From JACQFZ01 sp041485885 (GTDB taxonomy: Bacteria; Pseudomonadota; Gammaproteobacteria; Acidiferrobacterales; Sulfurifustaceae), in contig JBGPKL010000009.1 in NCBI GenBank assembly GCA_041485885.1, positions 32,230-96,229 of the forward strand: DNA of 64,000 nt. The letters run 5' to 3'. Both the position numbers and the translations under genes were made by a program. The notes beneath the pieces were generated by a model. It made no database searches. It was not told the DNA's origin and was given only the letters and a program-made list of their open reading frames with translations. The stretch's first letter is position 1. Each line of letters opens with the position of its first letter. Positions 25,540 through 34,242 of the stretch are shown in pieces.

Positions 25540-26544
25540 TCAGTTCGAGAATCCGATGCGCGCACTGAGGTCGGCGGAAGCGCCGACATCGGCGCTCAGG
25601 CTGCCGCCCGTCTTGGCGCGCGCCGCACCACCGAGTGCAAAACCGGCGCTGCCGCCGGATGCGATACTGGCGGCAGGTAGTAACGCGCGCGCATTCGTTA
25701 CACCGCTGCTGCTGACAACGACGGCGCCGGTTCGCAAACCGGTGAAAGCCGCCCCCGCTGTCGCGCTGACGCCGAGACCCGCTCCGCCGCCGATGCCGAT
25801 ACCACCACCGACGCCAATACCGATTCCGCCGCCGACACCCAGACCCACCGACAACCCCAGTCCGCCGCCGGCCGAAAACGCGGCCGGTGGCGACAGACTG
25901 ACGCTGCCGGCGACAGCCAGTGATGCGCCACCGCCGAAACGCAGACTGGCGGATCCGCTGGCCGAGGCAATGGCGCGTGCAGCGCGCGGATCGCCCAGCG
26001 TATTTGCCACCGACGCGGAACCTGCGCTATCCGGCACGATGACCGGCTCTGGACCGCCCTCGCCGTCGACCGATGCTTTCGGATTCTTGCTGCTGTCGAA
26101 TACCACGGTGTTACTCGACAACGTGATATTGATGGAGGAGCGCAGCGGCACACCGCTGGCGGAGAAAAAATCCAGCGTTTCCTTGTACTGCTCGACAATG
26201 CCGGTAAAGCTGTATGCTCCCCAACCGAATTCAACGCTCGGCGGTACCTTGCCACCGCCGTCCTGATAGGGACGCAACAGCTTCATCATCTTGTCGGTGG
26301 TTTCGCGCACATCCTCGCCGGTCCGCGTGGTATCGAACACGAGATCCATCGTCAACTTGGCGGTGCTCTGGCTGACGAACTGCACGCCGCTGGCGTTCTT
26401 CTGCTTCTGGTCTTGCGTATTGGCGACGGTGTACTGTAGGGACGCCGGATTGAAATGTACCGGGAACGACTTGTTCTTATCGTCGCCGGCGAGCGGCTTG
26501 AAGTGCGCGAGCGCGACGGTTTCGGGTGAAGGGGTAGCGGGCAT
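25540..26544 (-). CDS. CIS tube-associated protein (Pvc7/Afp7-like) with Gly-rich tail, 334 aa
   Basis: Start ATG 26544 lies 5 nt after the second tube gene; the longer frame upstream overlaps that gene. Residues 1-165 match the CIS_tube N-terminal domain: FPVHFNPASLQYTVANT, a TMDLVFDTTRTGEDVRETT segment, PPSVEFGWGAYSFTGIVEQYKETLDFFSASGVPLRS. Pvc7/Afp7 usually end with a LysM-like domain; here the C-terminal half is instead Gly/Ala/Ser-rich with alternating Gly-Ile/Gly-Val (for example GVGGGIGIGVGGGIGIGGG at about 25750-25870). It should adapt the inner tube to the spike hub. Confidence 0.82.
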   Translation of the reverse strand: MPATPSPETVALAHFKPLAGDDKNKSFPVHFNPASLQYTVANTQDQKQKNASGVQFVSQSTAKLTMDLVFDTTRTGEDVRETTDKMMKLLRPYQDGGGKVPPSVEFGWGAYSFTGIVEQYKETLDFFSASGVPLRSSINITLSSNTVVFDSSKNPKASVDGEGGPEPVIVPDSAGSASVANTLGDPRAARAIASASGSASLRFGGGASLAVAGSVSLSPPAAFSAGGGLGLSVGLGVGGGIGIGVGGGIGIGGGAGLGVSATAGAAFTGLRTGAVVVSSSGVTNARALLPAASIASGGSAGFALGGAARAKTGGSLSADVGASADLSARIGFSN

Positions 26545-26549
26545 CGGAT

Positions 26550-27101
26550 TTACCCGTCGGATACCAGGCGCAAACCTTCGTGCGCCAGGTGCAGTTCTTC
26601 GATACCGACCTCGGTGCCCTTGGCATTGAGGTCGGCGGCTTTGAATTTCACCGGCAGGCAATTATCCAGTCCCCAGGTGAGCACCGTAGCGCCCACCGGA
26701 TCCTGCATCGCAATCTCCGCCGACAGGCGATAGGCGTAACCGCCGCCGCCCACCATCTGAAACCATTTCCACAGATCGCGCGTGCTGGTCATGCCGCGCT
26801 TGAGAATCACCGTGGCGAAGCTCACCTGACCGACGCGCTGCGCGGGTCCATAGTTGGCGCCGCCCGACTTGATGACCTTCGGTTCCATCGTCGCTTCCAG
26901 ACCCGTGCATTCGGAAAAGGCGCCGCTGCACATTTGCACCGGGCCGCCCGGGTTCGTACCGGCGTCCTTGAAGCTGATGTGAAAGCGAAACACGTGCAGC
27001 GGCACCAAACGGTTTTCCGGCAGATCCGGCTTGTTCGGCGCGGCGCCGGCGCCGCCGAGCGAAACCGAAAGGTCCGCCGAGAAATTCGCTTCGAAGGCCA
27101 T
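26550..27101 (-). CDS. Inner tube protein 2 (gp19 family, Pvc5-like), 183 aa
   Basis: A gp19/T4-like tube protein: FRFHISFKDAG, CSGAFSECTGLEATMEPKVIKSGG, then the conserved ATVILKRGMTSTRDLWKWFQ segment and LTWGLDNCLPVKFKAADLNAKGTEVGIEELHLAHEGL. It is longer than the main tube protein, consistent with Pvc5/Afp5, the tube initiator that contacts the spike. The ATG overlaps the stop of the second sheath gene by 1 nt (TGATG). Confidence 0.9.
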   Translation of the reverse strand: MAFEANFSADLSVSLGGAGAAPNKPDLPENRLVPLHVFRFHISFKDAGTNPGGPVQMCSGAFSECTGLEATMEPKVIKSGGANYGPAQRVGQVSFATVILKRGMTSTRDLWKWFQMVGGGGYAYRLSAEIAMQDPVGATVLTWGLDNCLPVKFKAADLNAKGTEVGIEELHLAHEGLRLVSDG

Positions 27102-28720
27102 CAGGCCATCTCCAGCAAACTGCCGGCGCCGGCGCCGGTACTGGTGAGATTCAGCACCACGGTGATGCGCTCAATCGACGCGGCGGGACGCACGCTCACG
27201 TGGACAACGAGACGGCCGTTGTCGATATCGTTTTGCGTCATGGTGCTGCGGTCGCAACGCACCCAGAAGGCATCGGCGGCCGAGCTGCCGGCGAGTGCGC
27301 CCTGGCGCCAGAACGCTTGCAGCAAATCTTCGATGCCGCGGCGAATGCGGTTCCATGTGGCCGGCCCGTTGCCGTCGAACAACACCGACTCGCCGGTGAT
27401 GCGCGCAGTACGCAACAAGGCGCCCAACAAACGCCGGGCGCCGCCGAAGCGCCATGCCGGATCGGGCGAGGCGGTGACGTCGGACTGCAAGCTGATGCCA
27501 TCGGGGGTCGGTGCGAACAGGCATACACGTTCGGCGAGTCGCTCCGAGGGGCTGTCCGGCCCGGCGCCCCAGGAAATCGCGGGCACGGTGCTATGTACAT
27601 CGTTCAACAAGGGTTGCGAAAAGCGGCCGGCTACCGAATTGAAGGTCCCGCGTGTCAAGGCATTGGCGGCCATCAAACCAGCCAGCAAACCGTCGGGCGG
27701 CTCCGCCATTTCCGGCAGATCGGCGCTGGCGCGAGTGCACAACCACGGATAGGCCAATTGCACAAACGCCCCGCTCGGGATCGGATCGCCGTTCGCTGCG
27801 TCGTCGGCGGATTCAATCGCACCGGCACGCTGCAGGAAATCCAACATGTCGGCTTCGGCATGTACCCATCCGTCGCCGCTCGCGCGGCGCGCGTCCACAT
27901 GCGGCAACGGCAAGGCCGCAATAAAAATAACTTCGCGTTGGTGCTGCGCAAGAAAAGTACGCACGGCGGCCGTCGCAATCCGCCAGGTCTCGAAGGAATC
28001 GCTATCGAGCCGCGGCGCCGGTATCAGGCGCAGGCCGCTATCGGGTGGCGGCACGGGCTCGTCTTCACTGCACTCGACGAAACCTTCCGGCAACACCGGC
28101 GGCGGTAAATCGGTTGCCGGCGTCGGCGCTTCCAGGGCGCAGACATCGGGAAGATCGGGCAGACACAGCAGACTCATTTCACGCAAACCGTACACATGAT
28201 GAATACCGGCCCAGGTACGCGGATCGGTCGGATCGAATGGGTGTTCCGGCGCGTTGTGTTCGGAGAAATCAGGAATCAGACTAAGCAACCGTTCCGAGCG
28301 GCGCACGCTGCGCCGACCGCTCGATTCGAGATAGGGCCAGGGATCGCCCACGCGAATGATTACCGCGCGTTTTCCGCCGCGCGCGAAGAAGCTGCGCACC
28401 GCCGCGCCCATATAAGTCGTACACCGGGCGCGCACCTCGCTACCCTGGTCCGGCTTGAGCGGACGATCCTCCCAGGCAAACAGCTGCGCGAACAGCTGCC
28501 AGCTCTCCACGGTCACCGGCAGGTTCTCGAGCGACTGCAAGGCATGTTCCGCAGGCTGCCACGACCCCTGCACCCAACCCCTCGTCCGCAACTCCTCGCG
28601 CATCGCCGCGGGCAACGGCACACCACGCCGCCGCGCGATGAAGCCGATGAAGCAAGCGACGTCAGTGCGGTTTGGCGACGCCGGCACCAGCGGCAAGGCA
28701 GTTTCGAAGTTGAGCGACAT
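27101..28720 (-). CDS. Second, divergent contractile sheath protein, 539 aa
   Basis: The C-terminal ~120 residues match the sheath fold of the main sheath: SVLFDGNGPATWNRIRRGIEDLLQ aligns with its ANVRQTISDFL helix region, and FWVRCDRSTMTQNDIDNGRL with YFVRCDRSTMTQNDLDNGRL. The N-terminal part is divergent and Pro-rich. PVC/Afp loci encode several sheath paralogs (Pvc2-4), of which one or two form the first rings at the baseplate. Start ATG 28720 (MSLNFETALP) is chosen by homology of the beginning; ATG 28771 is possible. Neither has a strong ribosome-binding site. Confidence 0.85.
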   Translation of the reverse strand: MSLNFETALPLVPASPNRTDVACFIGFIARRRGVPLPAAMREELRTRGWVQGSWQPAEHALQSLENLPVTVESWQLFAQLFAWEDRPLKPDQGSEVRARCTTYMGAAVRSFFARGGKRAVIIRVGDPWPYLESSGRRSVRRSERLLSLIPDFSEHNAPEHPFDPTDPRTWAGIHHVYGLREMSLLCLPDLPDVCALEAPTPATDLPPPVLPEGFVECSEDEPVPPPDSGLRLIPAPRLDSDSFETWRIATAAVRTFLAQHQREVIFIAALPLPHVDARRASGDGWVHAEADMLDFLQRAGAIESADDAANGDPIPSGAFVQLAYPWLCTRASADLPEMAEPPDGLLAGLMAANALTRGTFNSVAGRFSQPLLNDVHSTVPAISWGAGPDSPSERLAERVCLFAPTPDGISLQSDVTASPDPAWRFGGARRLLGALLRTARITGESVLFDGNGPATWNRIRRGIEDLLQAFWRQGALAGSSAADAFWVRCDRSTMTQNDIDNGRLVVHVSVRPAASIERITVVLNLTSTGAGAGSLLEMA

Positions 28721-28793
28721 AGTCTGGTCTAATCTAAAAATGTTTAACGTGAGATCCTTGATCGCAGTCATCCTGAGGGTGAGACGCCTAACC

Positions 28794-29249
28794 CTAGGCT
28801 GTCGACGGCAAGATCTCCAAGTCCTCGACAGAGAGGACGATCTCCTCCATGGCAACATCGCCGCCGCCCTTGCCAGCCAGCGTCGGTCCGGTGTATTTCA
28901 TCGGCATCGCGTTGCGCAGCTTCCAGATCTGAACCGATTTTTGCGCCTCGTCTCTCAGCGTAATGTTTACGTCCCTCTTTGTGTTGTCGCTGTCGTTAAC
29001 GCGCGCGGCACCGATCCATGCCCAAAGCTTCGCGGAATCGACGATGCCGCGCTTTAACGTAACGTCGCCGGCCGTGTGAATTCCAGGAACCTTGTGCACA
29101 TAGTTTGTGGATTCGTTCCCGTTTCGGTACTCGGCTACTTTAATCTCAGAGCCGATGCCGGAGACGTCGGAAAATCCGCCGAAGTCTTCATTCCCGATAG
29201 TGACCAGATAGTTAAAGGCCCCGTAGGGTACCGTGCGTGTGCTTGCCAT
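28794..29249 (-). CDS. Main inner tube protein (gp19 family, Pvc1/Afp1-like), 151 aa
   Basis: Complete gp19-type tube protein: FNYLVTIGNEDFGGFSDVSG, HKVPGIHTAGDVTLKRGIVDSAKLWAWI, and RNAMPMKYTGPTLAGKGGGDVAMEEIVLSVEDLEI. The length (151 aa) is typical for the stacked hexameric tube. ATG 29249 has GGAGA at correct distance. It lies 27 nt after the sheath gene. The order sheath-tube here is the reverse of pvc1-pvc2. Confidence 0.93.
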   Translation of the reverse strand: MASTRTVPYGAFNYLVTIGNEDFGGFSDVSGIGSEIKVAEYRNGNESTNYVHKVPGIHTAGDVTLKRGIVDSAKLWAWIGAARVNDSDNTKRDVNITLRDEAQKSVQIWKLRNAMPMKYTGPTLAGKGGGDVAMEEIVLSVEDLEILPSTA

Positions 29250-29276
29250 GATTGTTCTCCAAAATAAGCGCTGGGA

Positions 29277-31061
29277 TTAAGACGCCGCGTCGGCCGTCTT
29301 CTGGCCGATACGGAAGATGACGAACTCGGCGGGCTTGATAGCCGCAACGCCGATCAAGCAGACTAGGCGGCCGTTGTCGAGATCGTTCTGCGTCATCGTG
29401 CTGCGATCGCAACGAACGAAGTACGCCTCGTTGGTCGATTTTCCGAGCAATGCACCGTTGCGCCATTCGTTGTAGAGAAAATCGGAAATAGTCTGCCGCA
29501 CGTTAGCCCACAAGGACTCGCCGTTCGGCTCGAACACGGCCCACTGGGTGCCGCGGTCGATTGACGCTTCGAGGTAACTGAAATAACGGCGCACGTTGAC
29601 GTATTTCCACTCCGGATCGGAGCTCGCCGTGCGCGCGCCCCAGACACGAAAACCACGACCGGAGAGATAGCGCAGACAATTGACACCGAGCGGGTTCAAC
29701 ACTTCTTGCTGCGCGAAGTTGATGTCGGTTTCGAAGCGCAGTGCGCCACGCACGATTTCATTGGCCGGCGCCTTCCACACTCCACGCTCGATGTCACTAC
29801 GGGCGTAAATACCGCAGACGAATCCGGAAGGCGGTAAGGCGATCTCCGCCGGAACGTCCTCCGCCCCCGGCCTTGCCAGTGGATTGGAAACGACCACCCA
29901 GGGGTGGTAGAGCGCCGCGTGCGTGGAATCGATCGTGGAACGAATACCGCGTACATCCGACAATTCCTGCTGCGCCGGCGTATCCAGTACGGCAATGCGA
30001 TAGGCGCGGCGTTTTTCGGCATGGATAATCAATTCGCCTTGAATGCCGGCGTAGTCCGTATACGAGGAATATCCCGGAGCGGCGACGATCGAGATGTCCT
30101 CGAGTTTTTCCAGTTCCTGCAGCGCGCTGGCGTAGGCGCTTTGGTTCGGAGCGCCGATGTCGTTGCCGCTGTTAAGCGAAATGTCACGCACGGTCGTGGG
30201 CGTAGCACCGCCAAACATTCCGTCATGAAACTCGAAAGCGGTAACGCTTGAATCGATGTCAATGGCGATGGGATTTCGCAGCGCATCGCCGCGACGACTC
30301 GGCGTCGCCGCCAGCACATTGCCGATCCAGCGGCGATGATTGGAATCGAAGCCCAAGTCGTCGTAAATCGTGACCACCTTACCTGCTTCCGTGACCGCCA
30401 CCGTCATGGAGAGTATCTCCGCAAAGCCGTCGGGCGCTGCGGTGTCGGCGAGCGCGCCCAAATCCAGAGCGACGGCATTGCTATTAACCCAACCGACAAG
30501 AGTTTTGAGATAGAACTTATTGGTATTGTTGGCTACAGTCCCAGTCCCAGTCCCAGTCCCAGTCCCAGTTCCAGTTCCGGGAGTAGTAGTGCGCAACAAC
30601 GTCCCGATCGGGGCGGCAATCATGCTGCGCTTGGTTGCCTGTTTCGTCGTCAGCGCGACGTTGACGTTGACATTTCCGGCGCTTCCGGGAAAACGCGCCA
30701 TGAACTTGGCCTGCTTTCCTGCCGCGGCCACGCCAAGCAATTTGGATGATGTCGCGACCCCAGCGGCGGGATTGTTAGGATCAGTCTTAAAAACGCGCGA
30801 CACATACAACCTGGATCCGCCGTTATTGAAAAACGCCTGGACCGCGTGCGCGATATAGTTGAGTCCGTAGTCGAGCGGTTGCAGTCCTCCGTAAATGCGT
30901 TCGAAATCGGTGACGCTCGTGATCAACTCCGGTGTATCCGAGATGGGGCCTTTGCGCGTCGGTCCAGCGAAACCGGTGGTGCTGGTGCCGACTCCTTCGA
31001 TCGACTTTGAGCGGAAACTGGTTTCTTCGACATAAACCCCGGGAGCCAGATATTCAGGCAT
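29277..31061 (-). CDS. Main contractile sheath protein (Pvc2/Afp2-like), 594 aa
   Basis: Start ATG 31061 has AGGAGAT seven nt upstream and gives the canonical opening MPEYLAPGVYVEETSFRSKSIEGVGTST. Conserved sheath features are TGFAGPTRKGP, FERIYGG, YIAHAVQAFFNNGGSRLYVSRV, and the C-terminal GRGFRVWGARTASSDPEWKYVNVRRYFSYLEASI with RCDRSTMTQNDLDNGRL. An insertion domain (about residues 140-250) contains seven Gly-Thr dipeptides from a hexanucleotide repeat. It polymerises around the tube and drives contraction. Confidence 0.95.
   Translation of the reverse strand: MPEYLAPGVYVEETSFRSKSIEGVGTSTTGFAGPTRKGPISDTPELITSVTDFERIYGGLQPLDYGLNYIAHAVQAFFNNGGSRLYVSRVFKTDPNNPAAGVATSSKLLGVAAAGKQAKFMARFPGSAGNVNVNVALTTKQATKRSMIAAPIGTLLRTTTPGTGTGTGTGTGTGTVANNTNKFYLKTLVGWVNSNAVALDLGALADTAAPDGFAEILSMTVAVTEAGKVVTIYDDLGFDSNHRRWIGNVLAATPSRRGDALRNPIAIDIDSSVTAFEFHDGMFGGATPTTVRDISLNSGNDIGAPNQSAYASALQELEKLEDISIVAAPGYSSYTDYAGIQGELIIHAEKRRAYRIAVLDTPAQQELSDVRGIRSTIDSTHAALYHPWVVVSNPLARPGAEDVPAEIALPPSGFVCGIYARSDIERGVWKAPANEIVRGALRFETDINFAQQEVLNPLGVNCLRYLSGRGFRVWGARTASSDPEWKYVNVRRYFSYLEASIDRGTQWAVFEPNGESLWANVRQTISDFLYNEWRNGALLGKSTNEAYFVRCDRSTMTQNDLDNGRLVCLIGVAAIKPAEFVIFRIGQKTADAAS
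30536..30577 (-). repeat. Seven-copy hexanucleotide repeat in the sheath gene (Gly-Thr)7
   Basis: Units CAGTCC x5 then CAGTTC x2 on the plus strand, read on the minus strand as GGGACT/GGAACT. Each unit is two codons, so copy-number change keeps the frame. It encodes a flexible Gly-Thr linker in the variable sheath insertion domain. Confidence 0.95.
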
Positions 31062-31119
31062 GACATGATCTCCTGTTAGAAAACCTGTGTAGTGAATCGG
31101 ACGAATCGCACGATTGCCG

Positions 31120-31926
31120 TCATGGCAAGTTGAGTGACAACAAAACATTTTGGCTGCGTCGCGCGGCGATGCTCAACGCCAGTTGCGTGTGTGGGAGCGC
31201 GTTGAACGCGCTATCCAACGCGATCGGATCGACCGGCGGCAAAAACGCGGGCGCACGGCCTGCGATTACCTGCGCGGCCGGGGTTCGGCTACCCGAGGCG
31301 GAATCGAACACCGCTTGCAGGCTGACGTTGATCTCGGAAATGACGACGGCGTCGGCATCTTCGGAAAAGGTGGTGACGGGAACGCCGACCACCGGCACCA
31401 GCGCCTCACCGCGCCAATCGCTCAATCCGCGCGCGAGCACCGCGCCGTTGGACACCACACGCAACAATGCGCCGCCGAGCGCATCGCCGCTCGCCGTCTC
31501 GGTGAGGCTCACACGCAGCACCGCCCAATTCACGCCAACGGGAGCGCTGGCCGAGGGATAGAGCGGTATCGCCACCGGCTGAAACAGGGAATCGGCCGCC
31601 GCCGCTTGCGCCGGGTCGCTCGTACGCGGCAGGCGGATTTGGGCGGCGACGGGAAGATAGCCGCCCGTGGGATCGGTTACGCTTATGCCGAGCGTCTGCG
31701 AACCGGGCGCCGGAACCGCGGGTGGAGCAAGAAATTCGCTCTCGTGCGCTGCCAGCGCATTCCAATGGCGGATCACATACAAACCGCTGCGGTTGCGAAC
31801 CAGCGAAGCGCCGGGCGCATCCACGCGCAGGGCGCGCTCGATGGGCACGCCGGTGGTCGCGTCGATGAAGCGCAACGCGCCCACTACGCGCCATTCGATG
31901 CGGTCGAGTTCGCGCAAAGCACGCAT
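31120..31926 (-). CDS. Unknown eCIS protein between cap and sheath genes, 268 aa
   Basis: Begins MRALRELDRIEWRVVGALRFIDATTGVPIERALRVDAPG and is mostly beta-predicted, with several carboxypeptidase-regulatory-like strand patterns (RFIDATTGVPIERAL; LLRVVSNGAVLARGLSDWRGEAL). No signal peptide. The start overlaps the cap gene stop as TGATG. It contains the short C-terminal text ALDSAFNALPHTQLALS. I do not recognise the family; a structural part at the particle end is plausible from context only. Confidence 0.65.
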   Translation of the reverse strand: MRALRELDRIEWRVVGALRFIDATTGVPIERALRVDAPGASLVRNRSGLYVIRHWNALAAHESEFLAPPAVPAPGSQTLGISVTDPTGGYLPVAAQIRLPRTSDPAQAAAADSLFQPVAIPLYPSASAPVGVNWAVLRVSLTETASGDALGGALLRVVSNGAVLARGLSDWRGEALVPVVGVPVTTFSEDADAVVISEINVSLQAVFDSASGSRTPAAQVIAGRAPAFLPPVDPIALDSAFNALPHTQLALSIAARRSQNVLLSLNLP

Positions 31927-32516
31927 CAGTTGGTCACCTCTTCGCCGTAGGCGAAGCGTCCGGCAACCACCGGACGGAACAGGTCGCTGTCCTGGTCGGG
32001 ATCGAGACGAACCATGCGCGCGACGTAGGACACGGAGATGCGATAAGCCGGATCGAGCGCGTCCCAGATGCGCATGACGGCTTCGGTGGTGAGTTCAGCC
32101 GGAATGATCTGGATTATTTCGTCGCTCGCCCAGCCCGCCTCCGGCGAAAGCGAGGAGGCGTCGAGCACCGGATACTGATGCAATTGCCGGATCGCCCACG
32201 CGAGCGTGACCTGTTCATCGAGCGGATTGGCAGCCCACGCGGTGAGCAAATAGTGCAGATCGAGTCCGAGCGGCACGAAGCTGTCGGCCGGCGCGGCGGC
32301 GCGGCGGGTCTGGCGGCAATGTTCGTTTACCGTAATGCGGTACAAGTAGAGCGTGATATGAGTCGTCTCGCTGATATCGCCCGCCAACTGGCCGCTCGAG
32401 GTCACGTCAAAACCGCAGGCGGGCATGGCGCGCCCCCCGATCTGTTGCGGGTAGGTGTTGCGCAGGAAGGTCGCGATCGAACTGCCCACCGAGTGCACCG
32501 CCAGTACGTTAGCCAT
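31926..32516 (-). CDS. DUF4255 tube-terminator/cap protein (Pvc16/Afp16-like), 196 aa
   Basis: DUF4255 (Pvc16 N) signatures: an N-terminal VLAVHSVGSSIATFLRNTY helix, ISETTHITLYLYRITVNEHCRQ, PLGLDLHYLLTAWAANPLDEQVTLAWAIRQLHQYPVLD, and the C-terminal RISVSYVARMVRLDP. Afp16 ends the tube and sheath and sets length. The gene opens the main structural block downstream of the 28-bp palindrome and couples to the 268-aa gene by TGATG. Confidence 0.9.
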   Translation of the reverse strand: MANVLAVHSVGSSIATFLRNTYPQQIGGRAMPACGFDVTSSGQLAGDISETTHITLYLYRITVNEHCRQTRRAAAPADSFVPLGLDLHYLLTAWAANPLDEQVTLAWAIRQLHQYPVLDASSLSPEAGWASDEIIQIIPAELTTEAVMRIWDALDPAYRISVSYVARMVRLDPDQDSDLFRPVVAGRFAYGEEVTN

Positions 32517-32752
32517 TGCTGATCACCACCCCGCCGCCGAACGGAAAAGGTTACGCCCGCAACGCCGCGCCGCCGATTGCAGCTTCCATCGGCCATGATC
32601 GGATACGCCGTAACCGGCGAGTCCAGTCTTTTGTGTTCCACATTCGCTAGGACACATGAAAAAAATCCGTATAAAATCTCTTCGAACCATCGCGTTCTTC
32701 GATGTCGACACGCGTATGTAGAGGCGCAAACAATGTCACAATTGCACAAACG

Positions 32753-32780
32753 CGCTACTACCTATTAATAGGTAGTAGCG
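32753..32780. promoter_or_regulatory. Perfect 28-bp palindrome at the end of the holin-like gene
   Basis: Arms CGCTACTACCTATT and AATAGGTAGTAGCG match perfectly over 28 bp. On the minus-strand transcript it could fold into a 12-bp stem with a TTAA loop, and it contains the TAATAG stops of the holin-like gene. It is not followed by a U-run, so it is not a standard terminator; an operator for a dimeric regulator or an RNA hairpin separating the accessory genes from the structural block is more likely. Confidence 0.7.
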
Positions 32781-33146
32781 ACCGATGCGACGGCGAACGA
32801 AATGCGTGGAAGAAACATCGCAGCCGCGGTTGAACCGAATGCAGCAACGACGTAGCTTGCGAGTCCGTCCCGTCGCGCGGCTTGCGTTGCGCCGGCCGCA
32901 AAGGAAATCGAAAGTCCGATGACAACTGCGAGCGTCTCCACTATCTCGCCTCGCCAGGGGCCAACTGGGGTTCGCGCCTTGCATCGCGAGGGCGACCTCC
33001 TCGACGCCGGCGTCCGGGGCACCGGCGTCCGGCTTGCCGAGACATTTGTCCGCGATGAACCGCACCGCTGTCCCGGTTAGCGGGCCGCCGAGCGCAGCGC
33101 TCAAGGTAGGCGCAACTTGCCGAACAAGCTCTTTCCAGTTTTGCAT
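32765..33146 (-). pseudogene. Frameshifted 3TM holin-like gene
   Basis: From ATG 33146 (GGAGG seven nt upstream) the frame reads MQNWKELVRQVAPTLSAALG and GPLTGTAVRFIADKCLGK, the start expected of the 3TM (GTA-type) holin family. At about 32965-32990 the similarity moves to another frame, which encodes ETLAVVIGLSISFAAGA and a second hydrophobic helix and ends at 32765. One skipped base at a C-run (AACCCC or GGCCCC) would join them. It is either a real disrupted gene, a programmed shift, or a sequencing error. A holin suits release of an eCIS from the cell. Confidence 0.5.
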
Positions 33147-33238
33147 GACTGCTCCTCCCATCATTGCGAAATCAGTTAATCGATAATGCGATCGCCTGCG
33201 ACCGATGGAATCGCTCCCGCTCCCGCGGACTTCTACCC

Positions 33239-34126
33239 TTACCGATAGCGTGCTCGCTGTTCGTCGGGCAGATTCGCGCTTCTGTTCGCCCAGTCGTAGG
33301 CGTTCTTGATTCGGTACGCACTCGGATCGTGACGCTCCAGAAGTTTCCGTCGATACACATAGTCGGATAGCTCGCGAAGCGTAGTGAACGGCTTCCAGTG
33401 TTCGTCCGGGATCTTCAAGTTCTGAGAGCGCTCGATCGCTTGCACAAGCTGGATACGCTGAACATATTTCAGACCGGACTCATCCCCGATCGCCGTCCTT
33501 GCAAGATTTCCGGAAGCGGACTTGCCCGTTATGGAGGCAAACGACTGAGCGATCTCGCGATCGAGTCTTTGTTTGTCTGCAATTGCATTGGCGTCGCCCG
33601 ACTCCTTCACGGCCGGCGGGAGCGTGAGCCCAGCGGCGTGCGACGCCGAAACCAGTCCGGCGAAGACGGACGCCAGCGATTTCATCTCAAGTCCATGACT
33701 GGAGGTCGCGACGCGTTCGAGTTGGAGCCCGGATGGTTTCTCCGTAATTGTCAGACGAAACTCGTTGCTCCACGGCGTGCTCCAGATATCCGACGCATTG
33801 ATAGTGACTTCGCGCCAGTGGTGCTCATCCTTGATGTGAACCTGAATTCTGAGGGACGCGGGTAACCGCGAGACCAACGGAATGGACCAGTAGCCGTCCT
33901 CATTCGAGCGATACTTCATTGTGCGGCCGTCGGAATACGTCTGCAGCTCGATGCCTCGATAAGGCACAAACCCGCCGTCGGGCGTCTTCGCCACGACTTG
34001 GCCGTTTACAAAGCGCGGCGTGACTAGGAAATAGATGTTGAGCAGCAAAACGATGAAGAACGTTACGACTTTCGCCCATTGTGGAAGGCGGCTGTACTGA
34101 ATTCTGATGAGCTGTAAGAGTTCCAT
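33239..34126 (-). CDS. Membrane protein with carboxypeptidase-regulatory-like and ACP-like regions, 295 aa
   Basis: Start ATG 34126 chosen for AAGGAG seven nt upstream. Residues about 18-38 (AKVVTFFIVLLLNIYFLVT) are one membrane segment near the N-terminus. Residues 40-130 resemble a CarboxypepD_reg beta-sandwich (NGQVVAKTPDGGFVPYRGIE; EDGYWSIPLVSRLP). Near residues 210-265, a GDESGLKYVQRIQLVQAIE helix followed by IPDEHWKPFTTLRELSDYV resembles an acyl-carrier fold, with Ser in GDESGL near the usual DSL position. The ACP match is weak. No known eCIS partner is identified; it precedes the holin-like gene. Confidence 0.6.
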   Translation of the reverse strand: MELLQLIRIQYSRLPQWAKVVTFFIVLLLNIYFLVTPRFVNGQVVAKTPDGGFVPYRGIELQTYSDGRTMKYRSNEDGYWSIPLVSRLPASLRIQVHIKDEHHWREVTINASDIWSTPWSNEFRLTITEKPSGLQLERVATSSHGLEMKSLASVFAGLVSASHAAGLTLPPAVKESGDANAIADKQRLDREIAQSFASITGKSASGNLARTAIGDESGLKYVQRIQLVQAIERSQNLKIPDEHWKPFTTLRELSDYVYRRKLLERHDPSAYRIKNAYDWANRSANLPDEQRARYR

Positions 34127-34242
34127 GGCACTTCTCCTTACCAATAGTTACTGCACAGTCTTCAACAACGTTTGTCGAATGCGCGGGCTGACGGTCGACG
34201 CCCCACATGCAATGTTGCAAGCAACGACAGGAACCGGAGTGT

